Assembly: GCF_024459955.1 (NCBI RefSeq)
Contig: NZ_JANFXK010000005.1
Span: 1-64,000 of the forward strand
Reading direction: 5' to 3'
Source of the DNA: Anaerovorax odorimutans
GTDB lineage: Bacteria; Bacillota; Clostridia; Peptostreptococcales; Anaerovoracaceae
DNA length: 64,000 nucleotides
Part shown: in pieces, positions 18,084 to 25,701 of the stretch
How positions within the stretch are numbered: position 1 is the stretch's first letter
Layout: each line of letters opens with the position of its first letter
Notes under the pieces: model-generated
What the model saw: the letters and a program-made list of their open reading frames with translations, nothing else
Told to the model about the DNA's origin: nothing
The model's database searches: none
Position numbers and translations under genes: made by a program

Positions 18084-19250
18084 TTACACGAATTCCGCCA
18101 TGATCTCATTGGAAATGTCGATTCCCTTTTCCGTCAGCGCAAGGTACGTCCCATTGAGGGCAAGATGCCCGCTTTTCACATAGGCCCGGATCGTCTGCCG
18201 CTGGTCTTCATAGACGGAAAAGAAGTTTTCTCCAAAGGTGCGCCGGAAATCTTCCATATCCAGCCCCTCTGTCTTCCTCAATGCGGTAAACACATATTCG
18301 CCCATGAGATCGGTCTGTGTTTCATAAGAATAGCCATCAGGGTCCGCAGGCAGCTCGCCCCGTCCGATCTTCTGAAAATAAGCGTCAAAATCCGAAACAT
18401 TGCAGGATCGGCCTTTATCATACAAAAATGCGTGCGCCCCCAGACCTGCTCCGTAATATTCATCAAAGCTCCAGTACTTTAAATTATGTTGACATTCAAA
18501 CCCCGGTTTGGCGCAGTTGGAAATCTCATAATGATGATATCCTGCTTCCCTCAGCATGCGGATGCCTTCGTGGTACATGGCCCGATCCTCTTCCGCAGGC
18601 GGAAGATCTATGCTCCCTTCCCGGTACATGCGGCTGAACGTTGTGCCCTCTTCCAGCTGCAGGCTGTAAAAGGAGATGTGCTCCGGTTCCAGCGCCAGCA
18701 CCTGTTCCAGAGAGTCCCTCCACATCTGCCTGCTCTGCCCGGGCATGCCGAACATTAGGTCCACGTTGATATTGGAAAATCCCGCTTCTCTGGCTGCCTG
18801 AAAGTTTTCCGTAAAATCCCGACTGCTGTGTATCCGCCCCATAAAGGAAAGCATCCCGTCATCCATGGATTGGACTCCGATACTGAGGCGGTTTACCCCG
18901 GCCTTACGGTACGCTCTCAGCTTGTCCCTGCTGAGAGTCCCCGGATTTGCCTCCAGACTGACCTCCGCTTTTTCCGCAACGCAGAAAGCGGCTTCCGCCG
19001 CTTCTAAAATTTTCGCTATATGCTCTTGCCGGAGAAGTGACGGAGTTCCTCCCCCGATAAAGATAGTGTCACATTTTATATTCTGCCCCCTGTAGAGGGA
19101 AAGCTCCGCGATCAGAGACTCTGCGTATTTTTTCTGAATTTCCTCATCGCATTCTCCGAAAGAGAGGAAATCGCAGTATCCGCATTTTTTCACGCAGAAG
19201 GGAATGTGTATATAAAGGCCCGCAGGCCCCTTTTTTCTATTTATTTTCAT
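18084..19250 (-). CDS. hemW: Radical SAM heme chaperone HemW
   Basis: HemW is a radical-SAM protein related to coproporphyrinogen III dehydrogenase and is thought to insert heme into respiratory proteins. The protein starts near [18 protein letters not shown], whose CxxxCxYC cysteines hold the 4Fe-4S cluster, followed by the [14 protein letters not shown] motif. The frame is open much further upstream, into lepA, but the family begins here; ATG at 19250 (or 19253) overlaps the lepA end by 14-17 nt. That gives 388 aa, the normal length. Translational coupling with lepA is likely, because no strong ribosome site is visible. Confidence 0.95.
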   Translation of the reverse strand: MKINRKKGPAGLYIHIPFCVKKCGYCDFLSFGECDEEIQKKYAESLIAELSLYRGQNIKCDTIFIGGGTPSLLRQEHIAKILEAAEAAFCVAEKAEVSLEANPGTLSRDKLRAYRKAGVNRLSIGVQSMDDGMLSFMGRIHSSRDFTENFQAAREAGFSNINVDLMFGMPGQSRQMWRDSLEQVLALEPEHISFYSLQLEEGTTFSRMYREGSIDLPPAEEDRAMYHEGIRMLREAGYHHYEISNCAKPGFECQHNLKYWSFDEYYGAGLGAHAFLYDKGRSCNVSDFDAYFQKIGRGELPADPDGYSYETQTDLMGEYVFTALRKTEGLDMEDFRRTFGENFFSVYEDQRQTIRAYVKSGHLALNGTYLALTEKGIDISNEIMAEFV

Positions 19251-21048
19251 CATATTTAAGCACGGCCGTAAAGGCTTCCTGCGGAACTTCCACGGTTCCG
19301 AACTGACGCATACGCTTTTTCCCTTCCTTCTGCTTTTCCAGCAGCTTTTTCTTACGGGAAATATCGCCGCCGTAGCATTTGGCGATAACGTCTTTCCTGT
19401 AAGCGCGCACCGTCTCTCTGGCGATGACCTTCTGTCCGATGGCTGCCTGAATCGGCACTTCGAACTGGTGCATAGGAATGACTTCCTTGAGCTTGGAGCA
19501 GACGAAACGCCCTCTGGCATAAGCCTTTGATTCGTGCACGATCATAGAAAAGGCATCGACCAGATCTTTGTTGAGCAGCACGTCCATCTTTACCACATTG
19601 GACTTTTCGTAGCGCAGGAATTCGTAATCCAGCGAGCCGTATCCCCGCGTCTTGGATTTGAGCGCGTCGAAAAAGTCGTAGATAACTTCGTTGAGCGGCA
19701 TCTCGTAGTGGAGCTGCACTCTGGTCTCTGTGATATATTCCATATGAATCAGTTTGCCCCGGCGTTCCTGACAGATCTCCATGATATTGCCCACATAATC
19801 CTTTGGTATCATGATGTCCGCCTTAACGATGGGCTCCTCAATATGGTCAATGTCCGTCGGGTCGGGAAGGTTGGACGGATTCTGCACCATTTCTATATCG
19901 CCGTTTGTCAGCACCACCTTGTAGATAACGCTCGGCGATGTGGTGATCACCGCCAGATCGAATTCCCGTTCCAGCCTTTCCACAATGATCTCCATGTGGA
20001 GCAGTCCCAGAAATCCGCAGCGGAAGCCGAATCCCAGAGCAGTGGATGTCTCAGGTTCGAAATGAAAGGCCGCATCGTTGACCTGCAGCTTTTCCAGAGC
20101 ATCCTTTACGTTTTCGTATTTTTCGCCCTCTGCGGGGTAGATACCGCAGTATACCATCGGCTGTACCTTTTTGTATCCCGGCAGCGGTTTTTCGGTAGGG
20201 TTTTCATCGAGCGTGATGGTGTCTCCGACTCTGGCATCGGCCACCCGTTTGATGCTGGCGCAGATATAGCCTACCTCGCCGGCTTTCAGTTCCCTGCAGG
20301 CCACCGGGCCCGGAGAGTAGATTCCTACCTCAGTAACTTCATATTTTTTGCCAGTGTTCATCAGACGGATAAAATCACCGGTTTTCACCTTTCCGTCAAA
20401 GATGCGCGTATAAATCACAACGCCTTTATAATTATCGTAATAAGAGTCGAATATCAGCGCCTTCAGCTTTCCGTCCACCTCTCCCGACGGAGCGGGGATC
20501 TTGTGAACGATCTCTTCCAGCAGGTCTTCGATTCCGATTCCCTCCTTGGCCGAAACCAGCGGCGCTTCCGATGCGTCGATGCCGATGACGTCCTCCACCT
20601 CAGCCTTGATCTCGTCCGGTCTTGCACTGGGCAGGTCGATCTTGTTGAGCGTAGGCAGGATTTCCAGATCCTCATCCAGCGCCAGATATACGTTGGCCAG
20701 TGTCTGGGCTTCAACGCCCTGGGTAGCGTCCACCACCAGAACGGCGCCCTCACAGGCGGCCAGGCTGCGGGAGACTTCATAGGTAAAGTCCACATGTCCC
20801 GGCGTATCGATCAAATTAAAAATATATTCATTGCCGTCCTTGGCTTTGTAGACCAGTCTAGTGGTCTGCAGCTTTATGGTAATTCCTCTTTCCCGTTCCA
20901 GTTCCATATTGTCCAGAAATTGTTCCTTCATCTCTCTTTGGGAAACAAGGCCGGTTTTTTCGATAATCCGGTCGGCCAAAGTAGACTTTCCGTGGTCTAT
21001 GTGCGCGATAATGCTGAAATTTCGAATGTATTTCTGATATGAATTCAT
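19237..21048 (-). CDS. lepA: Elongation factor 4 (LepA)
   Basis: LepA is a ribosome-bound GTPase that acts on stalled or mis-translocated ribosomes. The 603-aa protein has the G1 motif [14 protein letters not shown], the DTPGHVDF G3 motif and NKIDLPSA G4, EF-G-like domains II, III and V, and the LepA-specific C-terminal domain ending with [17 protein letters not shown]. The frame extends 20 codons further upstream, but ATG 21048 has the GAGGAAACC ribosome site and gives the normal N-terminus. First gene of a lepA-hemW(-glpK-acyltransferase) unit. Confidence 0.98.
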   Translation of the reverse strand: MNSYQKYIRNFSIIAHIDHGKSTLADRIIEKTGLVSQREMKEQFLDNMELERERGITIKLQTTRLVYKAKDGNEYIFNLIDTPGHVDFTYEVSRSLAACEGAVLVVDATQGVEAQTLANVYLALDEDLEILPTLNKIDLPSARPDEIKAEVEDVIGIDASEAPLVSAKEGIGIEDLLEEIVHKIPAPSGEVDGKLKALIFDSYYDNYKGVVIYTRIFDGKVKTGDFIRLMNTGKKYEVTEVGIYSPGPVACRELKAGEVGYICASIKRVADARVGDTITLDENPTEKPLPGYKKVQPMVYCGIYPAEGEKYENVKDALEKLQVNDAAFHFEPETSTALGFGFRCGFLGLLHMEIIVERLEREFDLAVITTSPSVIYKVVLTNGDIEMVQNPSNLPDPTDIDHIEEPIVKADIMIPKDYVGNIMEICQERRGKLIHMEYITETRVQLHYEMPLNEVIYDFFDALKSKTRGYGSLDYEFLRYEKSNVVKMDVLLNKDLVDAFSMIVHESKAYARGRFVCSKLKEVIPMHQFEVPIQAAIGQKVIARETVRAYRKDVIAKCYGGDISRKKKLLEKQKEGKKRMRQFGTVEVPQEAFTAVLKYDENK

Positions 21049-21079
21049 GGTTTCCTCTTTTCTCTTAAAGTTCCTATTC

Positions 21080-21108
21080 ATTTTACTTGAAAAGGGGCAT
21101 AATTTCAA
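21080..21108 (-). promoter_or_regulatory. Promoter of lepA
   Basis: TTGAAA (21103-21108) and TAAAAT (21080-21085) on the minus strand with a 17-bp spacer, about 25 nt before the lepA ribosome site. Confidence 0.75.
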
Positions 21109-21217
21109 GGTTTAAATGCATTGAAAAGCCGCATGCCCTATAGCCCGCTTTTCTCAGCTCCTTTTTTCGACTCCCGGAATCAATATTTGTTTTTTTGCCT
21201 AAAATGTAAAATTTTAG

Positions 21218-21246
21218 TTGACACTTGAAAATACATAACTTACAAT
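21218..21246 (+). promoter_or_regulatory. Promoter of the Rpn-type nuclease gene
   Basis: TTGACA (21218-21223) and TACAAT (21241-21246) are separated by 17 bp, a near-consensus sigma-A promoter. Confidence 0.85.
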
Positions 21247-21271
21247 AAATGTAAAAATATAACATTTATTG
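21243..21271 (+). promoter_or_regulatory. Perfect inverted repeat over the -10 and start of the nuclease gene
   Basis: CAATAAATGT (21243-21252) and ACATTTATTG (21262-21271) are perfect 10-base inverted repeats separated by 9 nt. They cover the -10 and the transcript start and end 18 nt before the ATG. This fits an operator for an autorepressor, or a leader hairpin that limits translation. Confidence 0.65.
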
Positions 21272-21288
21272 CTTTGGGGGATCAGAGA

Positions 21289-22143
21289 ATGAAAAAAGTA
21301 AAACGCACTTACAAGGACGGCATCTTTCGCCAGTTATTCAATGAAAAGGAAAAGATTTTGGAACTTTACAACGCCCTCTCGGGAAACAATTACCCGAAAG
21401 GAACGCCCATTGAGATCATCACGCTGGAGGACGCCATATTCGGGGATTTGAAAAACGATCTGGCCTTCATCATCCACAACCGTTTGATCGTTTTGATCGA
21501 ACATCAATCGACCGTCAATCCCAACATGCCGCTGAGGATGCTCGGATATATCGCCAAGGAGTACGAACGGCTGACTTACTCCCGGGCGATTTACAGCAAA
21601 CGCCTGCTACCGATACCCACGCCGGAGCTGTATGTCTTCTACAACGGAGAAGAACCCCAGCCTTTGGAACAGGAATTGAAAATATCCGACGCATTTTTAG
21701 AGAAATGTGGTAAAATAACCTTAGAAGTGGTGGTGAAGGTAATCAACGTCAATTACGATAAGGGAGCGGAAGTGTTGAAGCGCTGCCAGACACTGAGGGA
21801 ATACAGCCAGTTCGTTTCCGTCATCCGAGGCAAATGGAAGGAAAGCGGGGAGCTGGAAGCCGCCATAAAAGAAAGCATAGAAGCCTGCATAGACCAGGGG
21901 GTGCTGCGGGAATTCTTAAAGAAGAACGGTGGTGATATCGTGAGTTTTCTGTACGAGGAGTTAAGCAGAGAGGAATGCGAAGCGATCCGGGAAGAGGATG
22001 GTTACGAAAAGGGTAAATCAGAGGGCATTCAAAAGGCCCGCAGGATTTTTAAACTCCATATGGAGGGAAAATCTCCTCAGGAAATCGCAAGGCTCTGCGA
22101 TGAAAGGCTGGAGACAGTTAAAGAGATCCTGGATATTTCCTGA
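21289..22143 (+). CDS. Rpn family PD-(D/E)XK nuclease / putative transposase-like protein
   Basis: The protein (284 aa from ATG 21289) resembles the Rpn recombination-promoting nucleases. An N-terminal DGIFRQLFNEKEKILELYNA is followed by a PD-(D/E)XK core with KNDLAFIIHNRLIVLIEHQS, where Asp and the ExQ of EHQS are the metal-binding residues. The C-terminal end carries a GKSEGIQKARRIFKLHMEGK-type helical repeat and a small helix-turn-helix-like tail. An upstream TTG at 21274 is less likely because GGGGGA lies between it and the ATG. It sits alone, opposite in strand to lepA and the spoIIP genes, splitting an otherwise co-directional block. It looks acquired. Nuclease activity is inferred, not shown. 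Confidence 0.85.
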   Translation: MKKVKRTYKDGIFRQLFNEKEKILELYNALSGNNYPKGTPIEIITLEDAIFGDLKNDLAFIIHNRLIVLIEHQSTVNPNMPLRMLGYIAKEYERLTYSRAIYSKRLLPIPTPELYVFYNGEEPQPLEQELKISDAFLEKCGKITLEVVVKVINVNYDKGAEVLKRCQTLREYSQFVSVIRGKWKESGELEAAIKESIEACIDQGVLREFLKKNGGDIVSFLYEELSREECEAIREEDGYEKGKSEGIQKARRIFKLHMEGKSPQEIARLCDERLETVKEILDIS

Positions 22144-22168
22144 ATAAAGCATATATGGGACATTGAAC

Positions 22169-22206
22169 AAAAGCGCTGTTTCTCTCCGACTGAAACGGCG
22201 CTTTTT
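22169..22206 (+). terminator. Terminator of the Rpn-type gene
   Basis: AAAAGCGCTGTTTC pairs with GAAACGGCGCTTTT (one mismatch-like G-U pair) and ends in a T-run, 26 nt after the stop codon. Confidence 0.85.
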
Positions 22207-22221
22207 GTGACAAGACATCTA

Positions 22222-22247
22222 AAAAGCGGATCTTTTTTCAACGTTTC
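22222..22247. repeat. 26-bp dispersed repeat, copy A
   Basis: This 26-bp sequence, centred on GCGGATCTTTTTTCAACG, occurs again as an exact reverse complement at 33767-33792. Here it lies 16 nt past the terminator of the Rpn-type gene, in a gap between genes. Confidence 0.75.
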
Positions 22248-22339
22248 CCAGCTTCGCCAGTGGATTTCGGAGGAGAATTCCCGGAAAACAAAACGGCATC
22301 CCCGGTAGACCCACTCTTTTCGTCCGCTTCAGGGACAGT

Positions 22340-22480
22340 TCAGGGCAAAAAGCGCCGGAGTGGCGGAAGAGTCTGCCAGGGCAGCGTGAGAAGAACTCCT
22401 GCCAGAATGGTAGCGAGAGGTATCACCCAGGGCAGCATGAAATCTGTCAGGGCGCGATGATCCCGCTTGAGCAAGCTCAT
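22340..22480 (-). CDS. Small membrane-associated protein, 46 aa
   Basis: This short frame starts with an ATG whose ATGA overlaps the stop of the 61-aa gene upstream, the classic sign of translational coupling. It encodes 46 residues with a hydrophobic middle segment (about 15-34, with VIPLATILAGVLLTL) and basic ends (KRDHR, LRRF). No family was recognised. It closes the gpr-spoIIP gene string, which suggests expression in sporulating cells. Coding status is supported by the coupling and the hydrophobic pattern, but the gene could be incidental. Confidence 0.45.
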   Translation of the reverse strand: MSLLKRDHRALTDFMLPWVIPLATILAGVLLTLPWQTLPPLRRFLP

Positions 22481-22662
22481 AAATCCACTTCAAAGTTCAA
22501 TCCGAAAAGCGAAACATCCACATCTCCATTTTCGTCTTTTATAATGTTCATTCCTGATTTTCCTCCGCAGCCCGTGCTTTCCCTGCACGACCGGTCCACT
22601 GCGATCAGGGCACTTGTCCCCAGAAAAAAAACGATAAATACAGCGATCCACTTTTTAAGCAT
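22477..22662 (-). CDS. Small exported or membrane-anchored protein, 61 aa
   Basis: The gene starts at ATG 22662, one base after the spoIIP stop (TAATATG), with AGGAAGGGAAAT as ribosome site inside the spoIIP end. The product has a basic start, one hydrophobic segment (residues about 4-20) like an uncleaved signal anchor, and a short polar tail with two cysteines (RSCRESTGCGG) and an acidic end. The frame is open further upstream, but that part overlaps spoIIP. Small proteins of this kind follow spoIIP in some Clostridia as far as I recall; no function is known to me. Co-expression with spoIIP during sporulation is likely. Confidence 0.6.
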   Translation of the reverse strand: MLKKWIAVFIVFFLGTSALIAVDRSCRESTGCGGKSGMNIIKDENGDVDVSLFGLNFEVDL

Positions 22663-22663
22663 A

Positions 22664-23554
22664 TTATTTCCCTTCCTCTTCGATGACAGCGGCCAGTACG
22701 TGGGCAAAATATTTTCCGGTAGCCTTAACTTCTTCAATATTGTTCTGGTTGTTTCCAATCTCCAGCAGCAGGTATTTATCCGCAATGTATTCATTGTATC
22801 GGTACGTTTTTTCGATTGCTCTTCCTCCGAAACCCTTATACATGGATTCCGCCTTTTTGTTTATCTTCTTCGCATAGGACATCAGCTTGCTGAAGTTGGC
22901 GTTGTTCTGTCCGACGACCAGACTGAACTTGGCTACTGTCTCACCGTTGATTGTTGTTGTCTTTCCTACATTTCCCGAGTATGCCGCAGCATCTCTGTGC
23001 AGGTCGATTATGTATTTTGCCGTCGGATATTTTTTCTGCAGCGCTGTAATGGTTTCCAGAGAGCGGTCATAGGACTGGTTGTAGGACGGGCGGTCGTGGA
23101 TCGTCTTATCGTGGACTACGCCGATTCCCAGGCTCTGCAGTTCTTTTGTGAGCACGTTGCCCACATCCCGGACGGTTCCCACTTCTTTTTCCCGGTGAAA
23201 ATTGCTCTCTGAATAAGGCTGATAGGACTCTGTACTGTGGGTATGGTATATAATCACCAAAGGCTTGCTGTTGTCAGCCTTTTTCGTTTCTTTTTCAGGC
23301 TGGGTGGTTTCCTCCGCCGGCTGAGTCGTCTCCTGCGCGGCTTTTTCTGTGGCTTTCTCCGCGGTCTCGGTCTTCTTTCTTTCCACGCCCCGGTCGATGG
23401 CCGGGTAGACCTGCGAAACACATAGTTTCCCCAGCTCCGAACCGCTCACCTTAATATCCGGCAGGCGCCCTTGACCCAGACGCTGCCAGAAAAACAGGGT
23501 GGAAAGAATAAAGCAAACTCCGCATATACAAGCCAATGTTTTTTTGTTCATCAT
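22664..23554 (-). CDS. spoIIP: Stage II sporulation protein P
   Basis: SpoIIP is the amidase and endopeptidase of the SpoIIDMP complex that thins septal peptidoglycan so that the mother cell can engulf the forespore. The 296-aa protein has an N-terminal membrane anchor (about 8-24) and a Thr/Glu/Lys-rich linker (about 60-95). The amidase domain carries IYHTHSTESYQ (zinc His and Glu), DLHRDA and the late LLEIGNNQN motif. It lies 19 nt downstream of gpr, the usual gpr-spoIIP pair. Mother-cell expression is normal for the family. Confidence 0.96.
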   Translation of the reverse strand: MMNKKTLACICGVCFILSTLFFWQRLGQGRLPDIKVSGSELGKLCVSQVYPAIDRGVERKKTETAEKATEKAAQETTQPAEETTQPEKETKKADNSKPLVIIYHTHSTESYQPYSESNFHREKEVGTVRDVGNVLTKELQSLGIGVVHDKTIHDRPSYNQSYDRSLETITALQKKYPTAKYIIDLHRDAAAYSGNVGKTTTINGETVAKFSLVVGQNNANFSKLMSYAKKINKKAESMYKGFGGRAIEKTYRYNEYIADKYLLLEIGNNQNNIEEVKATGKYFAHVLAAVIEEEGK

Positions 23555-23573
23555 TTTCCTCCATCAGTTGCTC

Positions 23574-24461
23574 TTACGAATATATGCCGGGATGGAGAGT
23601 TTTATTTATACCATTTGCAATTATATCGGAAAAATCTTTGATAATCTGGTCAATGTCTGTGGAGGTAACGATCATATCCTGTCCCTTCTCTTCGATATAA
23701 TCGTCGACTTGCTGCGCCTGCGGAAGGTTGGCTTCTAGAGCTTCACGAATAATCGTCCGTGAATCGATGACTGTGGGCACGCCGATGGCGATCACCCTGC
23801 GTCCCAGCGTCTGCTCCGAAAGGCCGGTGCGCACGTTTCCCATACCGCCGCCCGGATCGATTCCTGTATCATTGATCTGAATCGTTGTGCTGACCCTGTC
23901 AATATTTCTTGCCGCCAGGGAATCCACGACAATGACTACTTCCGGGTCGCAAAGCTCTACGGCGCCCTTAATCAGCTCTGCGGTCTCCATACCGGTGGAG
24001 CCGGTGACTCCAGGGATAAAACAGCTGACGCATCCCAGTTCTTCGTCTCCGTCCGCCTCGTACATAATAAAGAAATGTCTGGTCACTTTCACCTTGGAAA
24101 CCGTATATGGACCCAAAGCATCGGGGGTTACTTTATCGTTCCCCAGGCCCACCACCAGAACCTTGAGATGATAGTGGAATTTAATCAGCTCCGAGAGCTC
24201 CTTTGCCAGGGCTTTGCCCGCCCGCTCTTTGATCTCATCTTTTTCGTCCAGTATGCCGTTCACTTCGATGGTGATGTAATTGCCCATCGGTTTTTCCAGT
24301 TGTATTTCCCCCATGGGATTCAAAATTTTAATCCTGGTGGAAGTAATATCCTCATCGTATTTAATCTTTTCCATGGACACCCCTTCGATGTCCTTGGCGC
24401 TGCCTCTGGCTTCATCCAGCAGCTCTTTGCGCTCGATGGCCAGGTCTGTTCTGTATTTCAC
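23574..24461 (-). CDS. gpr: Germination protease GPR
   Basis: GPR degrades small acid-soluble spore proteins during germination. It is made as a zymogen in the forespore. The 295-aa protein begins KYRTDLAIERKELL, which resembles both its own pro-sequence cleavage site and the SASP cleavage site. It contains VVGLGNDKVTPDALGP, PGVTGSTGMET and the DSLAARNIDRVSTTIQINDTG core typical of this aspartate-type peptidase. The start codon is GTG at 24461 behind GGCGGT. It is followed by spoIIP and is divergent from rpsT. Confidence 0.96.
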   Translation of the reverse strand: MKYRTDLAIERKELLDEARGSAKDIEGVSMEKIKYDEDITSTRIKILNPMGEIQLEKPMGNYITIEVNGILDEKDEIKERAGKALAKELSELIKFHYHLKVLVVGLGNDKVTPDALGPYTVSKVKVTRHFFIMYEADGDEELGCVSCFIPGVTGSTGMETAELIKGAVELCDPEVVIVVDSLAARNIDRVSTTIQINDTGIDPGGGMGNVRTGLSEQTLGRRVIAIGVPTVIDSRTIIREALEANLPQAQQVDDYIEEKGQDMIVTSTDIDQIIKDFSDIIANGINKTLHPGIYS

Positions 24462-24506
24462 CGCTTTACCGCCTTTCCTTTATTACGCTCAAAATCCAAC
24501 TTTCTC

Positions 24507-24536
24507 TATTTTTCCCTTGCAAAATCGATTTTATTC
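24507..24536 (-). promoter_or_regulatory. Candidate forespore (sigma-F/G) promoter of gpr
   Basis: On the minus strand GAATA (24532-24536) and GGGAAAAATA (24507-24516) are 15 bp apart and fit the loose GHATR ... GGNNANANTR pattern of forespore promoters. The site lies about 45 nt before the gpr start and overlaps the divergent rpsT promoter. It is a pattern match only. Confidence 0.45.
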
Positions 24537-24545
24537 GTATATACT
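24517..24545 (+). promoter_or_regulatory. Promoter of rpsT
   Basis: TTGCAA (24517-24522) and TATACT (24540-24545) with a 17-bp spacer, 48 nt before the rpsT start codon. Confidence 0.75.
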
Positions 24546-24592
24546 AAAACTTGCGAATTTAGCTAAAAAATATGAAAGTGGGGTAATTTTTA

Positions 24593-24865
24593 ATGGCAAA
24601 CATTAAATCCGCAAAGAAAAGAATCCGTGTTATCGACAAGAAGACTGCAAGAAACAGAAGGATCAAATCCCATCTGAAAGCAATCTTAAAGAACTTTGAT
24701 GAGGCAATCGAAGCAGGCGATATGGAAACAGCTGCTGAAAAGCTGACTCTCGCTGAGAAAAAGCTGATGCAGGCTGCTGCCAAGCACACCATTCACAAGA
24801 ATGCCGCATCCAGAAAAGTTTCCAGATTAACAAAGAGATTCAACCAGGCGAAAGCCGCACAGTAA
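24593..24865 (+). CDS. rpsT: 30S ribosomal protein S20
   Basis: S20 binds the 5' and 3' minor domains of 16S rRNA in the small subunit. The 90-aa, very basic protein begins MANIKSAKKRIRVIDKKTAR, the family start, and continues as three long helices with a HKNAASRKVSRLTKRFNQ end. GTGGGGT precedes the ATG. The rpsT-gpr-spoIIP-lepA neighbourhood is common in Firmicutes. It has its own promoter and terminator. Confidence 0.98.
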   Translation: MANIKSAKKRIRVIDKKTARNRRIKSHLKAILKNFDEAIEAGDMETAAEKLTLAEKKLMQAAAKHTIHKNAASRKVSRLTKRFNQAKAAQ

Positions 24866-24920
24866 AGTCTCACCCGTCCCCACCCGTGTATAAGTTAAAT
24901 ACACATGCAAATGAGCATAT

Positions 24921-24961
24921 AAAAACGATGGCCTGTGTCTCCCATCGTTTTTTTCTTTTTT
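24921..24961 (+). terminator. Terminator of rpsT
   Basis: AAAACGATGG (24922-24931) pairs with CCATCGTTTT (24942-24951) and is followed by a long T-run. Confidence 0.9.
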
Positions 24962-24970
24962 GTATTTAGC

Positions 24971-25006
24971 GAAAAATGACGAAAGCGCAGGCTTTCGTCA
25001 TTTTTC
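24971..25006 (-). terminator. Terminator of the PAS-domain gene
   Basis: A perfect 16-bp stem (GAAAAATGACGAAAGC with its complement) around a 4-nt loop, ending in a T-run on both strands. It faces the rpsT terminator and can act bidirectionally. Confidence 0.85.
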
Positions 25007-25035
25007 AAGTGTATGTGTATTGCTTTGATCAGCCG

Positions 25036-25599
25036 CTACCGTAGTACGGCTTCTGTCAGCTGTCTCTGATAATCCGCTATGTTCAAAACCTGATCCCGCT
25101 TTTTCCCTGATTCGGAAAGGGTACCGTGAAGACGAACAATCAGGTCGGTCAGCTCCGCGTTTCTTTTTTCCAGGAATTCGCACCGTTTTATGGCATCAAT
25201 GTCCGAGATAAAACATAGAACCGTATCCTTTTCCATTTCATCCGGGGTGAGCAGAATACGCATCCAGCGATAGTCCCTTCCCGCGGACGAGCAGCGGAAT
25301 TCTATGCTGTCATACCCTCCCTGCCGAACGATAGTCCTGAGATTTTTCTCCTCAAACATGGAAATAAACAACGGCAGATCTTCCGGGTGGATCTGCTTCT
25401 CAGCTTGATTAAGCATCTCCTCTCGCAGGCCGCTCTGTGCGATAAAGTACCGTTCCTCTGTAAAAAAGAACGTTTCATAAGTAGCCTCGTTCAGATCCAT
25501 CTCGAAAATAGCAGTGTATCCTCCGCCTAACGAAGCTGTGTACCTTTTCAAGCTTTCCTTATCCAGGACAATATGATTTCTGGTATTGATAGGTGCCAT
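25036..25599 (-). CDS. Stand-alone PAS domain protein
   Basis: The 187-aa soluble protein contains a PAS-3-like fold (about residues 25-135): the IHPEDLPLFISMF segment and the EFRCSSAGRDYRWMRILLTP strand pair are typical of PAS/PAC sensors. A helical tail (about 140-187) might dimerise. No output domain such as GGDEF, kinase or HTH is attached, so it may signal by protein contact or be a cut-down sensor. The ATG has a GGGGGAGAAGG ribosome site. Its promoter carries a possible Spo0A box. The ligand is unknown. Confidence 0.75.
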   Translation of the reverse strand: MAPINTRNHIVLDKESLKRYTASLGGGYTAIFEMDLNEATYETFFFTEERYFIAQSGLREEMLNQAEKQIHPEDLPLFISMFEEKNLRTIVRQGGYDSIEFRCSSAGRDYRWMRILLTPDEMEKDTVLCFISDIDAIKRCEFLEKRNAELTDLIVRLHGTLSESGKKRDQVLNIADYQRQLTEAVLR

Positions 25600-25647
25600 G
25601 CCTTCTCCCCCTTGTATAGGTTCTAATAGTGTCTTATTCCGGGATTA

Positions 25648-25696
25648 ATTATAGTCTTTTCGTTATAGTGAAACAAGAATATTGCTTTTTTCGACA
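25648..25696 (-). promoter_or_regulatory. Promoter of the PAS gene with a Spo0A-like box
   Basis: TTGTTT (25671-25676) and TATAAT (25648-25653) are 17 bp apart on the minus strand. TTTTGTCGAAAA, containing the 0A-box core TGTCGAA (25690-25696), is centred about 52 bp upstream of the expected start, where Spo0A often activates. Confidence 0.55.
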
Positions 25697-25701
25697 AAAT
25701 T

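Noticed and set aside
19534-21042. A 502-codon open frame on the plus strand across lepA
   Set aside because: It is antisense to the clearly conserved lepA, has no family features, and arises from codon bias of the real gene.
22260-22460. A 66-codon plus-strand frame after the Rpn-type gene
   Set aside because: It is antisense to the coupled 46-aa gene and lacks a ribosome site.
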